DNA of 64,000 bases, taken from positions 4,006,859-4,070,858 of the forward strand of contig OX638294.1 of assembly GCA_951812325.1 (NCBI GenBank). The letters run 5' to 3'. The position numbers and the translations under genes were made by a program. The notes under the pieces were generated by a model, which was given only the letters and a program-made list of their open reading frames with translations, did not search any database and had not been told where the DNA came from. Source of the DNA: an uncultured Thermoanaerobaculia bacterium. GTDB lineage: Bacteria > Acidobacteriota > Thermoanaerobaculia > Multivoradales > Multivoraceae. Shown here piece by piece: positions 15,895 to 24,245 of the stretch. Positions within the stretch are counted from its first letter, which is position 1; every line of letters begins with the position of its first letter.

Positions 15895-18711
15895 CTACTC
15901 CGGCTCGCTTTCGATGCGAACGTGGTCGGCGAGATTCAGGTCCTCCAATGCGCGTCGCAGGTCCCTGACCAGGGCGTCAGCGCCGGCGCTGTCGGTTGCC
16001 GTCTCGAGCCGGATCTGTACGGTCAGGTCGCGGTTGGCTGCCGCCCGAAGCCTTGGCAGCAGTTTGAGCCCCACGCGGTTCCAGACGCCCGACGGGATCT
16101 GGCCTTCCAGGCGTAGCCGAACCGTGCTCGCCGCGCCTTCCGGCGCGGTCGACGTCGAAGTGCCATTCGCTTCGGACTCTTCGCCGGCGCCAGGCACGAA
16201 GCCCCGGCCCTTGTGCCGCTCCATCTCCCGGTCGGGCTGCCGTTCGCCTTCCGCCGCCCTCAGCCGTTCGGCGACCGTCCTCTTCAGCAGGCGGACGTCC
16301 GAATCGAACATCACTTCCTCAGGAGGAACGGGCTCGCGGAACCAGACTCGCTTCGGCGCATAGCGCAGGCCTTCCTCGCCGCTGCCCGAGCCGAGCCCGA
16401 AGTCGCCATTTGCCACCCATTCGACGACCCTGCTTCGGAGAACCGCGTCGGGATCGATCAACCGGGTAAGCGAGCCGTCGAGGAAGCACTTGCGCAACAT
16501 CGACAGTGGCCAGGCGCCGGTCTCGCTGTTGGCCGGGGGCCAGTTGCGCTCCACGTAGCCGGCGCCGACCGTGTCGTTCAGCAGGCCGCGCGATCGGAGC
16601 GCCGCCAGCGCGCGTCCGCAGAGGCTGTCATCGCTGCTGGAGTGACCCGCGCCGAGGTCGATGACCGCGATGCGGTCCGGCTCGGCGCCGTCCGCATAGA
16701 GGAGGAACCGGTAGTCGCCCCACACTTCCTCCTTGGCCCGGTCCTCGGCTTCGCGCAGGTTCCTGGCGATGCCGGCCTTCTCCGAGGCGTCGACCTCGGC
16801 GCCCAGCATCCCTACCCGCATCTCCTCTTCGACGCGCTTCCAGGCCAGCCACTGCTCCACGCGGTCGCGGAGTCCGCGGCCGGGCTTCTTGACGGTCCAT
16901 ACCAGAGTGCCGGGATGCAGGCGTGGCGCATTGCCGCGCTCGCGGGTCCACTGGACAATCCGCCCACGCAGGTCGCTGTCGCTTTCACCTGTCCACGCCG
17001 CTTCCGGGTCGATGACCACGAGAGTCAGCTTCTGTGAGTCCGGCACTGCGGCGCCGTCTTCGGGAAAGAACACCCGGGGAATCGCGGCGCGGCGGTCGAA
17101 CTCCTCCTTCACCAGGTTGCGCATCGCCGGTCGGATGTCGTCCTGTTCGTCGAGTGCGGCTCGGCGGTCGCTCACCACCTTGCGGATCGTCGGCTGATGG
17201 TGGAGGCGGAAGCCGTCGCTTCCAACCCGGCGAACGAAGTAGCCGCGCTGCTCGAGTTCCAGGGCTGCCGAGTCGACCGATGTCGTGTCCACGTAGGGCT
17301 CGCCAAGCGCGAACCGCAGTTCCGGCAGGTGGGCCGTCTTGTCGACCTGACCGCCGGACGACTCGAACAGGATCGCGGCGCCCACCCGCCGGTGAATTGA
17401 GCGGAGCGGCCCCCTGGTGTCCCGGTCGAGTCCCCGGGCATGGGCCCGCTCGCCGGCGATGTCCACGTCGATGGCGCCGGCGAGCCTGGACTCTCCGAGT
17501 TGCCCGAGCACGACGGCTACGAAGTGCGGGTCGTGCAGCGGCGCGGACCCGAGGGTGATCAACGGTTCCGCCCGGGCTTCCCGGTAGCCGTCGCGCTGCG
17601 CCCAGGAGACCCACTGAGCCAGCATGGCGAGCGTGCCGCGGGTCTGCTGGAACTGCGGCAGGGCGTTCCACTTGCGCTGGAAGACCGAGAGGGTGGCGGG
17701 GTGAAACGGGTAGCACGCCTCGAACCGGGATCGCAGGTGCTCGCGGGCCCTCTTCTCCGTCGTGCTGTCCACCAGCGTCCACTCGGGCGGCAGCCGCTCT
17801 CGGCGCTCAAAGCACCAGTCGGCGTACGCCTTCGAGACTCGTCGTTGCACCCGCACCGGCCCATTCGACTCGAACAGGCGACGGCGGACGACCTCGCTGA
17901 CTTCTGCTTCGTCGTTGGCGATCAGATCCTTCGCCACGCGGCGGACGACCTTCGTGATCCGATCCTGCCAGGCGAGGTCGAAGTCCGTCATCTCGATCTG
18001 GCTTCGCGGCAGGCTGATCACCGCCGCGCCGTGGGTGGCGCCGGTCATCGCGACCGTCAGATTCTGAAGGAACGCATGAAACGGGTCGGCCATGTTGCGA
18101 TGGCGGTTGACGAAGTTGAGCACTTCGTCGAAGAGCAGGAGGACCGGCCCGCCGGCGGTCCGGAACAGCCGCCCGAGTACCTCGGTACCGGGTGGCGTCG
18201 TCCGGGCGGCAGGCCCGAGGCAGGCGATGCCTTCGCGGCCGGCAAGCTGTGTAGCCAGGTCGATCCACGGCGTCTCGCGCCCTTCTCCCGGGTCCCAGGC
18301 GTTGCCCACGAACACCGCCGCCCGCGCCCGCGGGATCTCGCTCAGCCCGGCCTCCCGCAACAAACCGCCCACCTCGGCGACGCCTGCCGCCCGTTCCGGC
18401 GAGTGGACCAGGTGGTAGAGCGCGGTCAGAGTGTGGGTCTTGCCGCCGCCGAACTGGGTGACCAGGGTCGTCACCGGCGCCGCGTTCACTGTCTCTCCGC
18501 TGAGCCGCCGCAGGACCATCGCCGTGTGATCCCGCAGCGCCCGGGTGAAGCAGGTGCGGGCGAAGAACGCCTCCGCATCCCGGTAGTCCTCGGGCGCGGT
18601 GCCGGCCACGACCTGCTCCAGCGCGATCGCGAATTCGTCCGGGTTGAACGAGCGGCCCTGCCGGACTTCCCGTCGCGGCTGGACCACCTTGTACCAGGGT
18701 GCGAGGGCCAT
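15895..18711 (-). CDS. DUF499-type ATPase, last gene of defence operon
   Basis: 938 residues, close to the family's usual ~1000. The N-terminal P-loop ATPase has TQFGGGKTHTL (GGGKTH at 88-93, Walker A) and VLLLFDEVLNFV (DE at 195-196, Walker B), as in DUF499 proteins found beside DUF1156 methyltransferases. A later segment, PFHPATLSVFQRKW, is also typical. The C-terminal part is acidic and charged, without a nuclease motif that I can see. In related defence loci this ATPase is presumed to couple DNA recognition with modification or exclusion; its job here is inferred from context. AAGGAG lies 12 bases before the ATG. It starts 42 bp after the OLD-like gene and ends the operon, tail to tail with the symporter. 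Confidence 0.85.
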   Translation of the reverse strand: MALAPWYKVVQPRREVRQGRSFNPDEFAIALEQVVAGTAPEDYRDAEAFFARTCFTRALRDHTAMVLRRLSGETVNAAPVTTLVTQFGGGKTHTLTALYHLVHSPERAAGVAEVGGLLREAGLSEIPRARAAVFVGNAWDPGEGRETPWIDLATQLAGREGIACLGPAARTTPPGTEVLGRLFRTAGGPVLLLFDEVLNFVNRHRNMADPFHAFLQNLTVAMTGATHGAAVISLPRSQIEMTDFDLAWQDRITKVVRRVAKDLIANDEAEVSEVVRRRLFESNGPVRVQRRVSKAYADWCFERRERLPPEWTLVDSTTEKRAREHLRSRFEACYPFHPATLSVFQRKWNALPQFQQTRGTLAMLAQWVSWAQRDGYREARAEPLITLGSAPLHDPHFVAVVLGQLGESRLAGAIDVDIAGERAHARGLDRDTRGPLRSIHRRVGAAILFESSGGQVDKTAHLPELRFALGEPYVDTTSVDSAALELEQRGYFVRRVGSDGFRLHHQPTIRKVVSDRRAALDEQDDIRPAMRNLVKEEFDRRAAIPRVFFPEDGAAVPDSQKLTLVVIDPEAAWTGESDSDLRGRIVQWTRERGNAPRLHPGTLVWTVKKPGRGLRDRVEQWLAWKRVEEEMRVGMLGAEVDASEKAGIARNLREAEDRAKEEVWGDYRFLLYADGAEPDRIAVIDLGAGHSSSDDSLCGRALAALRSRGLLNDTVGAGYVERNWPPANSETGAWPLSMLRKCFLDGSLTRLIDPDAVLRSRVVEWVANGDFGLGSGSGEEGLRYAPKRVWFREPVPPEEVMFDSDVRLLKRTVAERLRAAEGERQPDREMERHKGRGFVPGAGEESEANGTSTSTAPEGAASTVRLRLEGQIPSGVWNRVGLKLLPRLRAAANRDLTVQIRLETATDSAGADALVRDLRRALEDLNLADHVRIESEPE

Positions 18712-18753
18712 GGGATTCAGTGTCTCCTTGAAGGGTGCTTCAACGCGTGCTGC

Positions 18754-20463
18754 TCACGTCTCTTGCGAGGCGCCGTTGGCAGGCAAGCCGAGCGCTTCGG
18801 CGATCCGGTCGAGTTTCTCCGTGACCTCCGGGTGGATCTCCTCCGGCCGCATTTTGGCGGCGAGCAGGTAGAGGTCCTTCTTCTGGGTGGGTTGCTGAAG
18901 GAGCTCGAAGAGCGGCGTCAGGAACTCGGTGCTCGCCTTGACCCGGACCAGCGACACGTGGTCGCCGAAGAGGTCCGTCCCTGTTGGCGCCTGCTTCCAG
19001 AACTCGTTCTCGACGTCGGCGCCCATGCGCTCCTCAAACAACGGGAAGTCGGCGGCGAAGCGGGCGATGGCGCTCGGCTGGAGCAGGTAGTTCTCGATCT
19101 CGTAGCGGCGCCAGCGAAGGACGCGCAGACCGGTGGAAGTCGTCGAGTCGTCGGGCTGGTCCCGGTTGTCGCCATCCAGGAGACACACGGCTCGCAGGTC
19201 TGGAACGACGGCGCGCATGGCGAAGTAATGATCTCTCGCGTCGCGCAGGTTACTTCCGCGGAGCCAGTGAACGAACGGTCGGGCGAAGAACGACTGCGCC
19301 GGATGGCCCAGGATTCTCGCCCACTCCCGGAGGATCTTCTCGTCCGTTTCGCCCTCGGTGTAGAGGACGGCGCGCACGTCGCGCGCCTGAAGAAGTTCTG
19401 TCGTCGTGATCCGTTTCAGCGCCTCGCGTACGGCGTCCCGTTCGACGGAGCTCGCGAGGGCGCGAGGCGTTCCGCCGAGAAAGCCGATGACCTGCTCGGG
19501 CGCTGTCGCGTCGAGAACGACTTCCGAGTGGGTGGCGAGAATCACCTGCCCGCCGCGCTCCCTGGCGACCTTGCGGATCAGACCGCAGACCTCGTGTTGC
19601 AGGATGACGTGTTGGTGAGCGTCCGGTTCGTCAAGCAGGATGACGGAAGCCCGGCGGGCATAGAGGAAGGCGAGAATCAGGAGGACCTGAAGCGTTCCGC
19701 TGCCAACGTTCGCCAGGTCGAGCGGGCGTCTGTGCCCCTTCTCGCGGTACTCGCTGACGATAAAGGGCTGGGCAACGGAGTACGCGGGTCTTCGCAGCTC
19801 GATGCGGAAGAGATCGTCCATGTAGCGCGAGAGATTCCGCCAATCGTCGCTTTCCTTCCTTTCCGAGACCTCGTAGAGAAGATTGCGGAGGATCTCGCCA
19901 GGTCGCCCCTGCCCGATGAGCAGATCCTGCAAACCGGCTTCACGCCGGGGTTCTTCCCGCTCGATCCCCGAGAAGGGTGGAACGAAGACGACGTCAAGGT
20001 CTCTTGCCGCTGCCGGAGGAAAGCGCGCGATGTCCGCCGGCGACATGTCCTTTGTGCCTTGCGGCCGAGCGTGCAGCAGTTCCCGGTTCGCGTACTGGAA
20101 CTCCATGCCACAGGTCCAGGGGCCGTCCCGGTCTTCGCCTTCAGCGACGATCTCGATCATTCGACGCGCTCCCGCCATGCCCGCCCTCCCGGTCACCCGG
20201 CGGTCTTCCCACAGCATGTTCATCTCGCGGAGCGGGGCTGGCGTGAAGTCGGTCCGGGTGATCGCAACGCCGGATCGCCGGACGGAACGGCTGCCTTCCC
20301 GTTGGGCCAGCCAGCGGTCGAGTGCGAACCGCCACGCCGAGATCGCCTGGAGCAGCGTTGTCTTGCCTGCGTTGTTCGGCCCGGCCAGGACAACCGAGTC
20401 GCCCAGATCAAAGGACTGGTCCCGGAAGCTCTTGAAGTTTCGGACGGTGATCTTGCGGAGCAT
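18754..20463 (-). CDS. OLD-like ATPase with TOPRIM nuclease domain
   Basis: 569 residues. An SMC/RecF-type ABC ATPase has GPNNAGKTT at 28-36 (Walker A), ANVGSGTLQ (signature-like), ILLDEPDAHQH with DEPD at 278-281 (Walker B) and a switch region ILATHSE. A TOPRIM-like domain follows: TEGETDE at 369-375 and LLDGD with acidic residues at 430 and 432, then RRYEIENYLL. This arrangement is that of OLD-family and GajA-type nucleases, so DNA cleavage gated by nucleotide is likely. No UvrD-like partner (GajB) is present, so it is not a standard Gabija pair. It lies 20 bp after the methyltransferase stop and 42 bp before the DUF499 gene, strongly suggesting one transcript. Confidence 0.82.
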   Translation of the reverse strand: MLRKITVRNFKSFRDQSFDLGDSVVLAGPNNAGKTTLLQAISAWRFALDRWLAQREGSRSVRRSGVAITRTDFTPAPLREMNMLWEDRRVTGRAGMAGARRMIEIVAEGEDRDGPWTCGMEFQYANRELLHARPQGTKDMSPADIARFPPAAARDLDVVFVPPFSGIEREEPRREAGLQDLLIGQGRPGEILRNLLYEVSERKESDDWRNLSRYMDDLFRIELRRPAYSVAQPFIVSEYREKGHRRPLDLANVGSGTLQVLLILAFLYARRASVILLDEPDAHQHVILQHEVCGLIRKVARERGGQVILATHSEVVLDATAPEQVIGFLGGTPRALASSVERDAVREALKRITTTELLQARDVRAVLYTEGETDEKILREWARILGHPAQSFFARPFVHWLRGSNLRDARDHYFAMRAVVPDLRAVCLLDGDNRDQPDDSTTSTGLRVLRWRRYEIENYLLQPSAIARFAADFPLFEERMGADVENEFWKQAPTGTDLFGDHVSLVRVKASTEFLTPLFELLQQPTQKKDLYLLAAKMRPEEIHPEVTEKLDRIAEALGLPANGASQET

Positions 20464-20483
20464 CTGAGCTGGCGCTCTTCTGG

Positions 20484-23400
20484 TTAGCGCGGGGCGGCGA
20501 GCAGCATGGCGTCAAGGAGGCGCTTCTCCTCGCTGCCGCGCGGGTAGAGGGCGGAGAGGGCGTTCGCCAGACGCTCGAAGTCGGGGCCGCGTTCCCGTTC
20601 GGCGGCCGCCAGGCTGCGCAGGGCATGGGTGCGGCCGCGAGCCTGGAGCAGCATTGCGGTGTGGACGCGGTCGAGCGTGGTGGCGCCTTCCTCCGGGGCG
20701 GTCCTGGCCTCTTGGCCGTCGGCATAGGAGCGGGCGCCCCCGCGGGTCCGGGCGAGCTCGCTGGCCTGCACCGCGGTGCCGGAAAACAGGTCGCGTTGCG
20801 GTCCGCCGGGTTGCTCCAGCGCCTTGGCCATGGCCGCCGAGCCGTCTTCACCGAACAGGCGCTTCGCCCGTTCCGCCACGGGCAGAAGACGCACGACGCC
20901 CTTCTTCGTTTCGATGATGCGCTTCTCCCACTTCGGCAGGTCGATGCCCAGCGGCTGGGCGAAGCGCCGCGCGACGTCGAAGGCGAGAGAGTAGCCCTTG
21001 GCGCCGACGCCGCTCGGTTGTTGGTCGGTATCTGTCGCGCTGCCGCCCTTGTCCGCGTCGTCCCCGTCGTCGGCTGCCGAGGTCGCCTGCAGCGTCCACA
21101 GGAACAGGGCGGTCAGCCGGGCGTCTTCCTCCAACGCCCCGGCGAGCCCGTTGCGCGCCTTCGCCTCAGCGGAGCCCAGCACGTTCTCGAGCGCCGTTCG
21201 GCCCACCACCTCCCAGACTTTCTCCAGGTACGCGGGCAGGCCGACCTCGCTGCCGTCCGCCATCTCGACCCGCGAGTAGCGGCTGAAGATCTCCAGAGCG
21301 GGCCCGATGCAGGCGAACACCAGGTCCGCGCCCGCGATGCCCTCGCCCTGGAGGCGCTCCATCCAGTCGCCGACGCGGGCGGGCAGCTCGCGGAGCACCT
21401 CGGCCCAGTCGCCGACCGGCGCGTCCTCGGGTCGAGGGCGGCAGACCAGGTGGATGGATGTGGCGAGAGACGCTGTCTCGCGGGCGTTGAGCCGTGACCT
21501 CTTCTCGGTGGCAAGGGGCCAGGAGCCGGTGATGATCCAGCCGCCGCCGATCATGCCTGAGAGGAGTGCTTCCCAGCCTTCGGTAGTCTTGTGGGCGAAG
21601 ACTACGGAGCCGATGCCGTCGTTTCTGAGCACGCGCCTGCCTTCCGCAAACGCCCGAGTCATGGTCGCTTCAAAGAAGGCTGCGTCCTTGGGTCGTCCTT
21701 CGTGGTCAGAGTGGCCTTGATTCCACACACACTCCTGCTGCTTCGGGGACAACGGATTGCAACCGTCATAGGGATCGGAAGTGAAGAGGTGGACGCCCAT
21801 TGTCCGTTTGATCCAGACAACGAAGAAGTCAGACAGGTCGGCGTAGGGAATGGCGTCGTAGTACGGCGGGTCCGTGAACCACACTGTGGCGGACTGATCC
21901 GGGAGTGGATGATCGGTGGCGCTTGTTGTCTGCACGGTGGCCAGTGGATCAAGTGCTCTATGGGAATGGGCAAAGTTGGCGAGTGGGGCCGTCTGAGCGT
22001 GGAAGGCTCCCGTTGACCCGCCGAGTGGGTTGGACTCGGCAAAGTCCCAGACGAATGGAAGCGCGTGGCGGCCGAAGTTGTCCACAAGGGACTCGCCGCT
22101 TGCCTTCCAACGGCAACCCGAGTTGTTGTTCATCGCGACCTTGTCTACACAAAGTGGAACCGCCATCCTTGCTGCGGCCGTGTGGTCGCCACTGCTGCTG
22201 AGGCGCTTCCGGAGTGATGCAAGCTCAAGCAATGCCAGCTTCTGCCGACCCGTGAAGAAGTCGGCCCAACGCTGCACACCGTACCGGGTAACGGGGGATA
22301 CTCCTCGGGCGTTGGGAGAAGGGCGAACTGGATTCAGGAGTTCATCCGGCACCGGGCACAAGCCCTGCTGGCCCTCACTTTCCCATTCGTGGAGCAAGCC
22401 ATCAATCCGTTCCTGTGACGCTCGCACCGGGTCGTAGTCGGCGGGCGTCGGCAGCCGGTAGTGGCGGCCCGTTTGGCCGGGTCGCTGCGTCACGACTACA
22501 ACCATCCGAGCGCCCCCGACCCGATGCCCGGCTTCGTCGAAGATGACGTGGGCGCCCCCCCTCTGAGCGGAAAGCTGCGCCTGCATACGGTCGGGTGGCA
22601 GGACGGTCCTGCCGCCGCAGCAGAGACAGGTGCCACGGCCGCTGGCCACGGTTCCCCGTTGCACCCCAGAGCCGGTTCTGGGTTGGTACAAATCAAACTC
22701 CAAGATGGACGGCTCAGAGCCACCGCGGGTCACTACGCGAGGCTTGAGCGCCCATTTTCGCTTCTCCTTCTTGCACAGCCAGAGCGACCGTATCAACGGG
22801 ATCTCGGCTCCGCAGTTGGGTGCTTCGCAGCGAACGGTGCGCGCCCACAAGTAGGCGATGGGAGTGGCACCGTCCGGGTCCGGAGGGTACAAGTCGGCGA
22901 GTCGATCCTTCGCCTCCGCCTTCAGCTGGGCACCGGCCCTTCGGAGCTCTGCCACCAAGCCGTGGCCGTAGCGCGGGATGTCCTCAAGCATGACCTTGAG
23001 AATCATGCAGGCGACCGGGTTCAGGTCGGAGGCAAAGGCTTCGCAACCAAGGCGCAAGGCTTCCAGCGGAATTGAGCCGCCGCCTGCGAACGGGTCGACC
23101 ACCAAGGGTGGGTCGCCCCCGCCGTGGGCCGCCCGCACTAGATTCTGGCCTACCTGTAGGTAGGTAGGGTGAGCTGCGTTACTCCAGTCGGCAAACGAGC
23201 CGATGAACCAGAGAAGAGCCGTCCGGAGTTCGGCGTCGGTCTTCGGCGGTTGCCGGACGGGGCTGAGGAGGTCGCGTGCCTGCCGCTTGAACTCCTCCGG
23301 GCAGTGCGCGTCGCACGGGTCGGGCAACAGCAGGGCGAGTAGCACCGCGCGGCTCGATGCCAGCGGTCGGCGGGCCCACCACTTGTGGAGGGATCTCGGA

Positions 23401-23507
23401 TGGCCGCGCCGCTTTCCTTCCTCCTCAGCGGCCTGCCTGGACACCGCGACGATTGGGAAGTCCACCTCCGCCAAACGTCTGCATTCGCGGGGGATTCCAG
23501 AGGCCAT
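20484..23507 (-). CDS. DUF1156-type adenine DNA methyltransferase
   Basis: 1007 residues. It begins with the DUF1156 signature HKWWARRP (41-48). DPFAGGGSIPLEA (motif I for SAM, DPFAGGG at 138-144) follows, and DPPYYDAIPY (catalytic DPPY, 546-549) comes much later, the order of an N6-adenine or N4-cytosine methylase. Paired cysteines (CEAPNC..., CLCC) between them look like a zinc ribbon. Large members of this group are the methylases of DISARM class I (DrmMI) and BREX type 3 (PglXI), and mark host DNA as self. The start ATG at 23507 overlaps the HEPN stop (TGATG), implying coupling; the in-frame TTG just before it is less likely. The middle of the gene (about 21.6-23.1 kb) looks AT-richer than its neighbours, hinting at a separate origin. 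Confidence 0.88.
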   Translation of the reverse strand: MASGIPRECRRLAEVDFPIVAVSRQAAEEEGKRRGHPRSLHKWWARRPLASSRAVLLALLLPDPCDAHCPEEFKRQARDLLSPVRQPPKTDAELRTALLWFIGSFADWSNAAHPTYLQVGQNLVRAAHGGGDPPLVVDPFAGGGSIPLEALRLGCEAFASDLNPVACMILKVMLEDIPRYGHGLVAELRRAGAQLKAEAKDRLADLYPPDPDGATPIAYLWARTVRCEAPNCGAEIPLIRSLWLCKKEKRKWALKPRVVTRGGSEPSILEFDLYQPRTGSGVQRGTVASGRGTCLCCGGRTVLPPDRMQAQLSAQRGGAHVIFDEAGHRVGGARMVVVVTQRPGQTGRHYRLPTPADYDPVRASQERIDGLLHEWESEGQQGLCPVPDELLNPVRPSPNARGVSPVTRYGVQRWADFFTGRQKLALLELASLRKRLSSSGDHTAAARMAVPLCVDKVAMNNNSGCRWKASGESLVDNFGRHALPFVWDFAESNPLGGSTGAFHAQTAPLANFAHSHRALDPLATVQTTSATDHPLPDQSATVWFTDPPYYDAIPYADLSDFFVVWIKRTMGVHLFTSDPYDGCNPLSPKQQECVWNQGHSDHEGRPKDAAFFEATMTRAFAEGRRVLRNDGIGSVVFAHKTTEGWEALLSGMIGGGWIITGSWPLATEKRSRLNARETASLATSIHLVCRPRPEDAPVGDWAEVLRELPARVGDWMERLQGEGIAGADLVFACIGPALEIFSRYSRVEMADGSEVGLPAYLEKVWEVVGRTALENVLGSAEAKARNGLAGALEEDARLTALFLWTLQATSAADDGDDADKGGSATDTDQQPSGVGAKGYSLAFDVARRFAQPLGIDLPKWEKRIIETKKGVVRLLPVAERAKRLFGEDGSAAMAKALEQPGGPQRDLFSGTAVQASELARTRGGARSYADGQEARTAPEEGATTLDRVHTAMLLQARGRTHALRSLAAAERERGPDFERLANALSALYPRGSEEKRLLDAMLLAAPR

Positions 23508-23899
23508 CAAAGTCTGCCTTCCGCCCAGTCGACGACCGCTTCGGCAAGTTCGACCGCTTCCTGGTAGTCCGACGTGGTCACCGGCTCGTTGAGCCCGGGA
23601 TACCTGGTCGAAGTCGCGTACTGCGTCAGCCTGGCGGCCCGATGAACCACTTGGGGAATCTCCACTCCGTCCGCTTCGAGAATTCCGGTCAGTTCCGCCA
23701 GGTCGTGGGCGTAGGGGAAGTCAATGCCCCGCCCAAGCAGCATCGCCTTGATTGCCTTCTCTGCCGCTTGCTGAGCATCGAAACAGAGATCCTCCAGGTA
23801 GGTCCCAGGCGTCTGGTCACGCGCCCGCCGCAAGTTGCTCCTGGCGCGGTTCATCCACTCGCGGGGATCGTCGGGTTCGTACCGTTCAGGCGGCTTCAT
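23507..23899 (-). CDS. HEPN domain protein, partner of MNT protein
   Basis: 130 residues, the size of a stand-alone HEPN protein. The core FDAQQAAEKAIKAMLLGRG and FPYAHDLAEL matches the COG2250-type HEPN fold, an all-helical domain. I do not see the R-x4-6-H ribonuclease motif that active HEPN toxins carry; the equivalent region reads YATSTRYPG. It may therefore be a substrate-binding or modified partner rather than an RNase. It overlaps the MNT gene by 14 bp and the methyltransferase start by 1 bp, so all three are probably made together. MNT/HEPN pairs act as toxin-antitoxin or abortive infection modules. Confidence 0.8.
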   Translation of the reverse strand: MKPPERYEPDDPREWMNRARSNLRRARDQTPGTYLEDLCFDAQQAAEKAIKAMLLGRGIDFPYAHDLAELTGILEADGVEIPQVVHRAARLTQYATSTRYPGLNEPVTTSDYQEAVELAEAVVDWAEGRL

Positions 23900-24245
23900 A
23901 GACGATTCTTCCGTCGCGCAAAGCCGGTTTGATGACGAGAGCGTGGCTGTCCCCGTAGCGCGCGATGTCCTCCGGCGTCACGACGACGACGTCGACCGGC
24001 GCCCCGACGCCGTGGAGATTCTCGTGGATGTCCCCTGCCAGGCGCCGGCGGTGGACGTTGTCCTTGACGACGAGCAGGTCGACATCGCTGTGGGGTCCCA
24101 TCTCGCCCCGCGCCGCAGAGCCGAACAGAATGATGCGCTCTGGCGCTGCGATCTCCACCACCCGCCGCACGATGTCTTCGAGGACGCGCGGGTCGAGAGC
24201 GCCCTTGCGGTTCAAGGCCGGCCTCTGGCCGGTGGGGCCGCTCAC
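23886..24245 (-). CDS. MNT-type minimal nucleotidyltransferase
   Basis: 119 residues. FGSAARGEMGPHSDVDLLVV contains the GS-x10-DxD active-site pattern of minimal nucleotidyltransferases (G42, S43, D54, D56), and PVDVVVV supplies the third carboxylate (D85), so the enzyme looks intact. In MNT/HEPN toxin-antitoxin pairs the MNT partner adds nucleotides to the HEPN toxin and silences it; that role is inferred here. The start is GTG at 24245, in a GTGA overlap with the stop of the upstream DUF262 gene. The 14-bp overlap with the HEPN gene is typical of such pairs. Confidence 0.83.
   Translation of the reverse strand: MSGPTGQRPALNRKGALDPRVLEDIVRRVVEIAAPERIILFGSAARGEMGPHSDVDLLVVKDNVHRRRLAGDIHENLHGVGAPVDVVVVTPEDIARYGDSHALVIKPALRDGRIVYEAA

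Noticed and set aside
17440-20487. 1015-codon plus-strand frame opposite the OLD-like and DUF499 genes
   Set aside because: It spans two genes and their gap on the other strand, which both show catalytic motifs. It is a GC-bias artefact.
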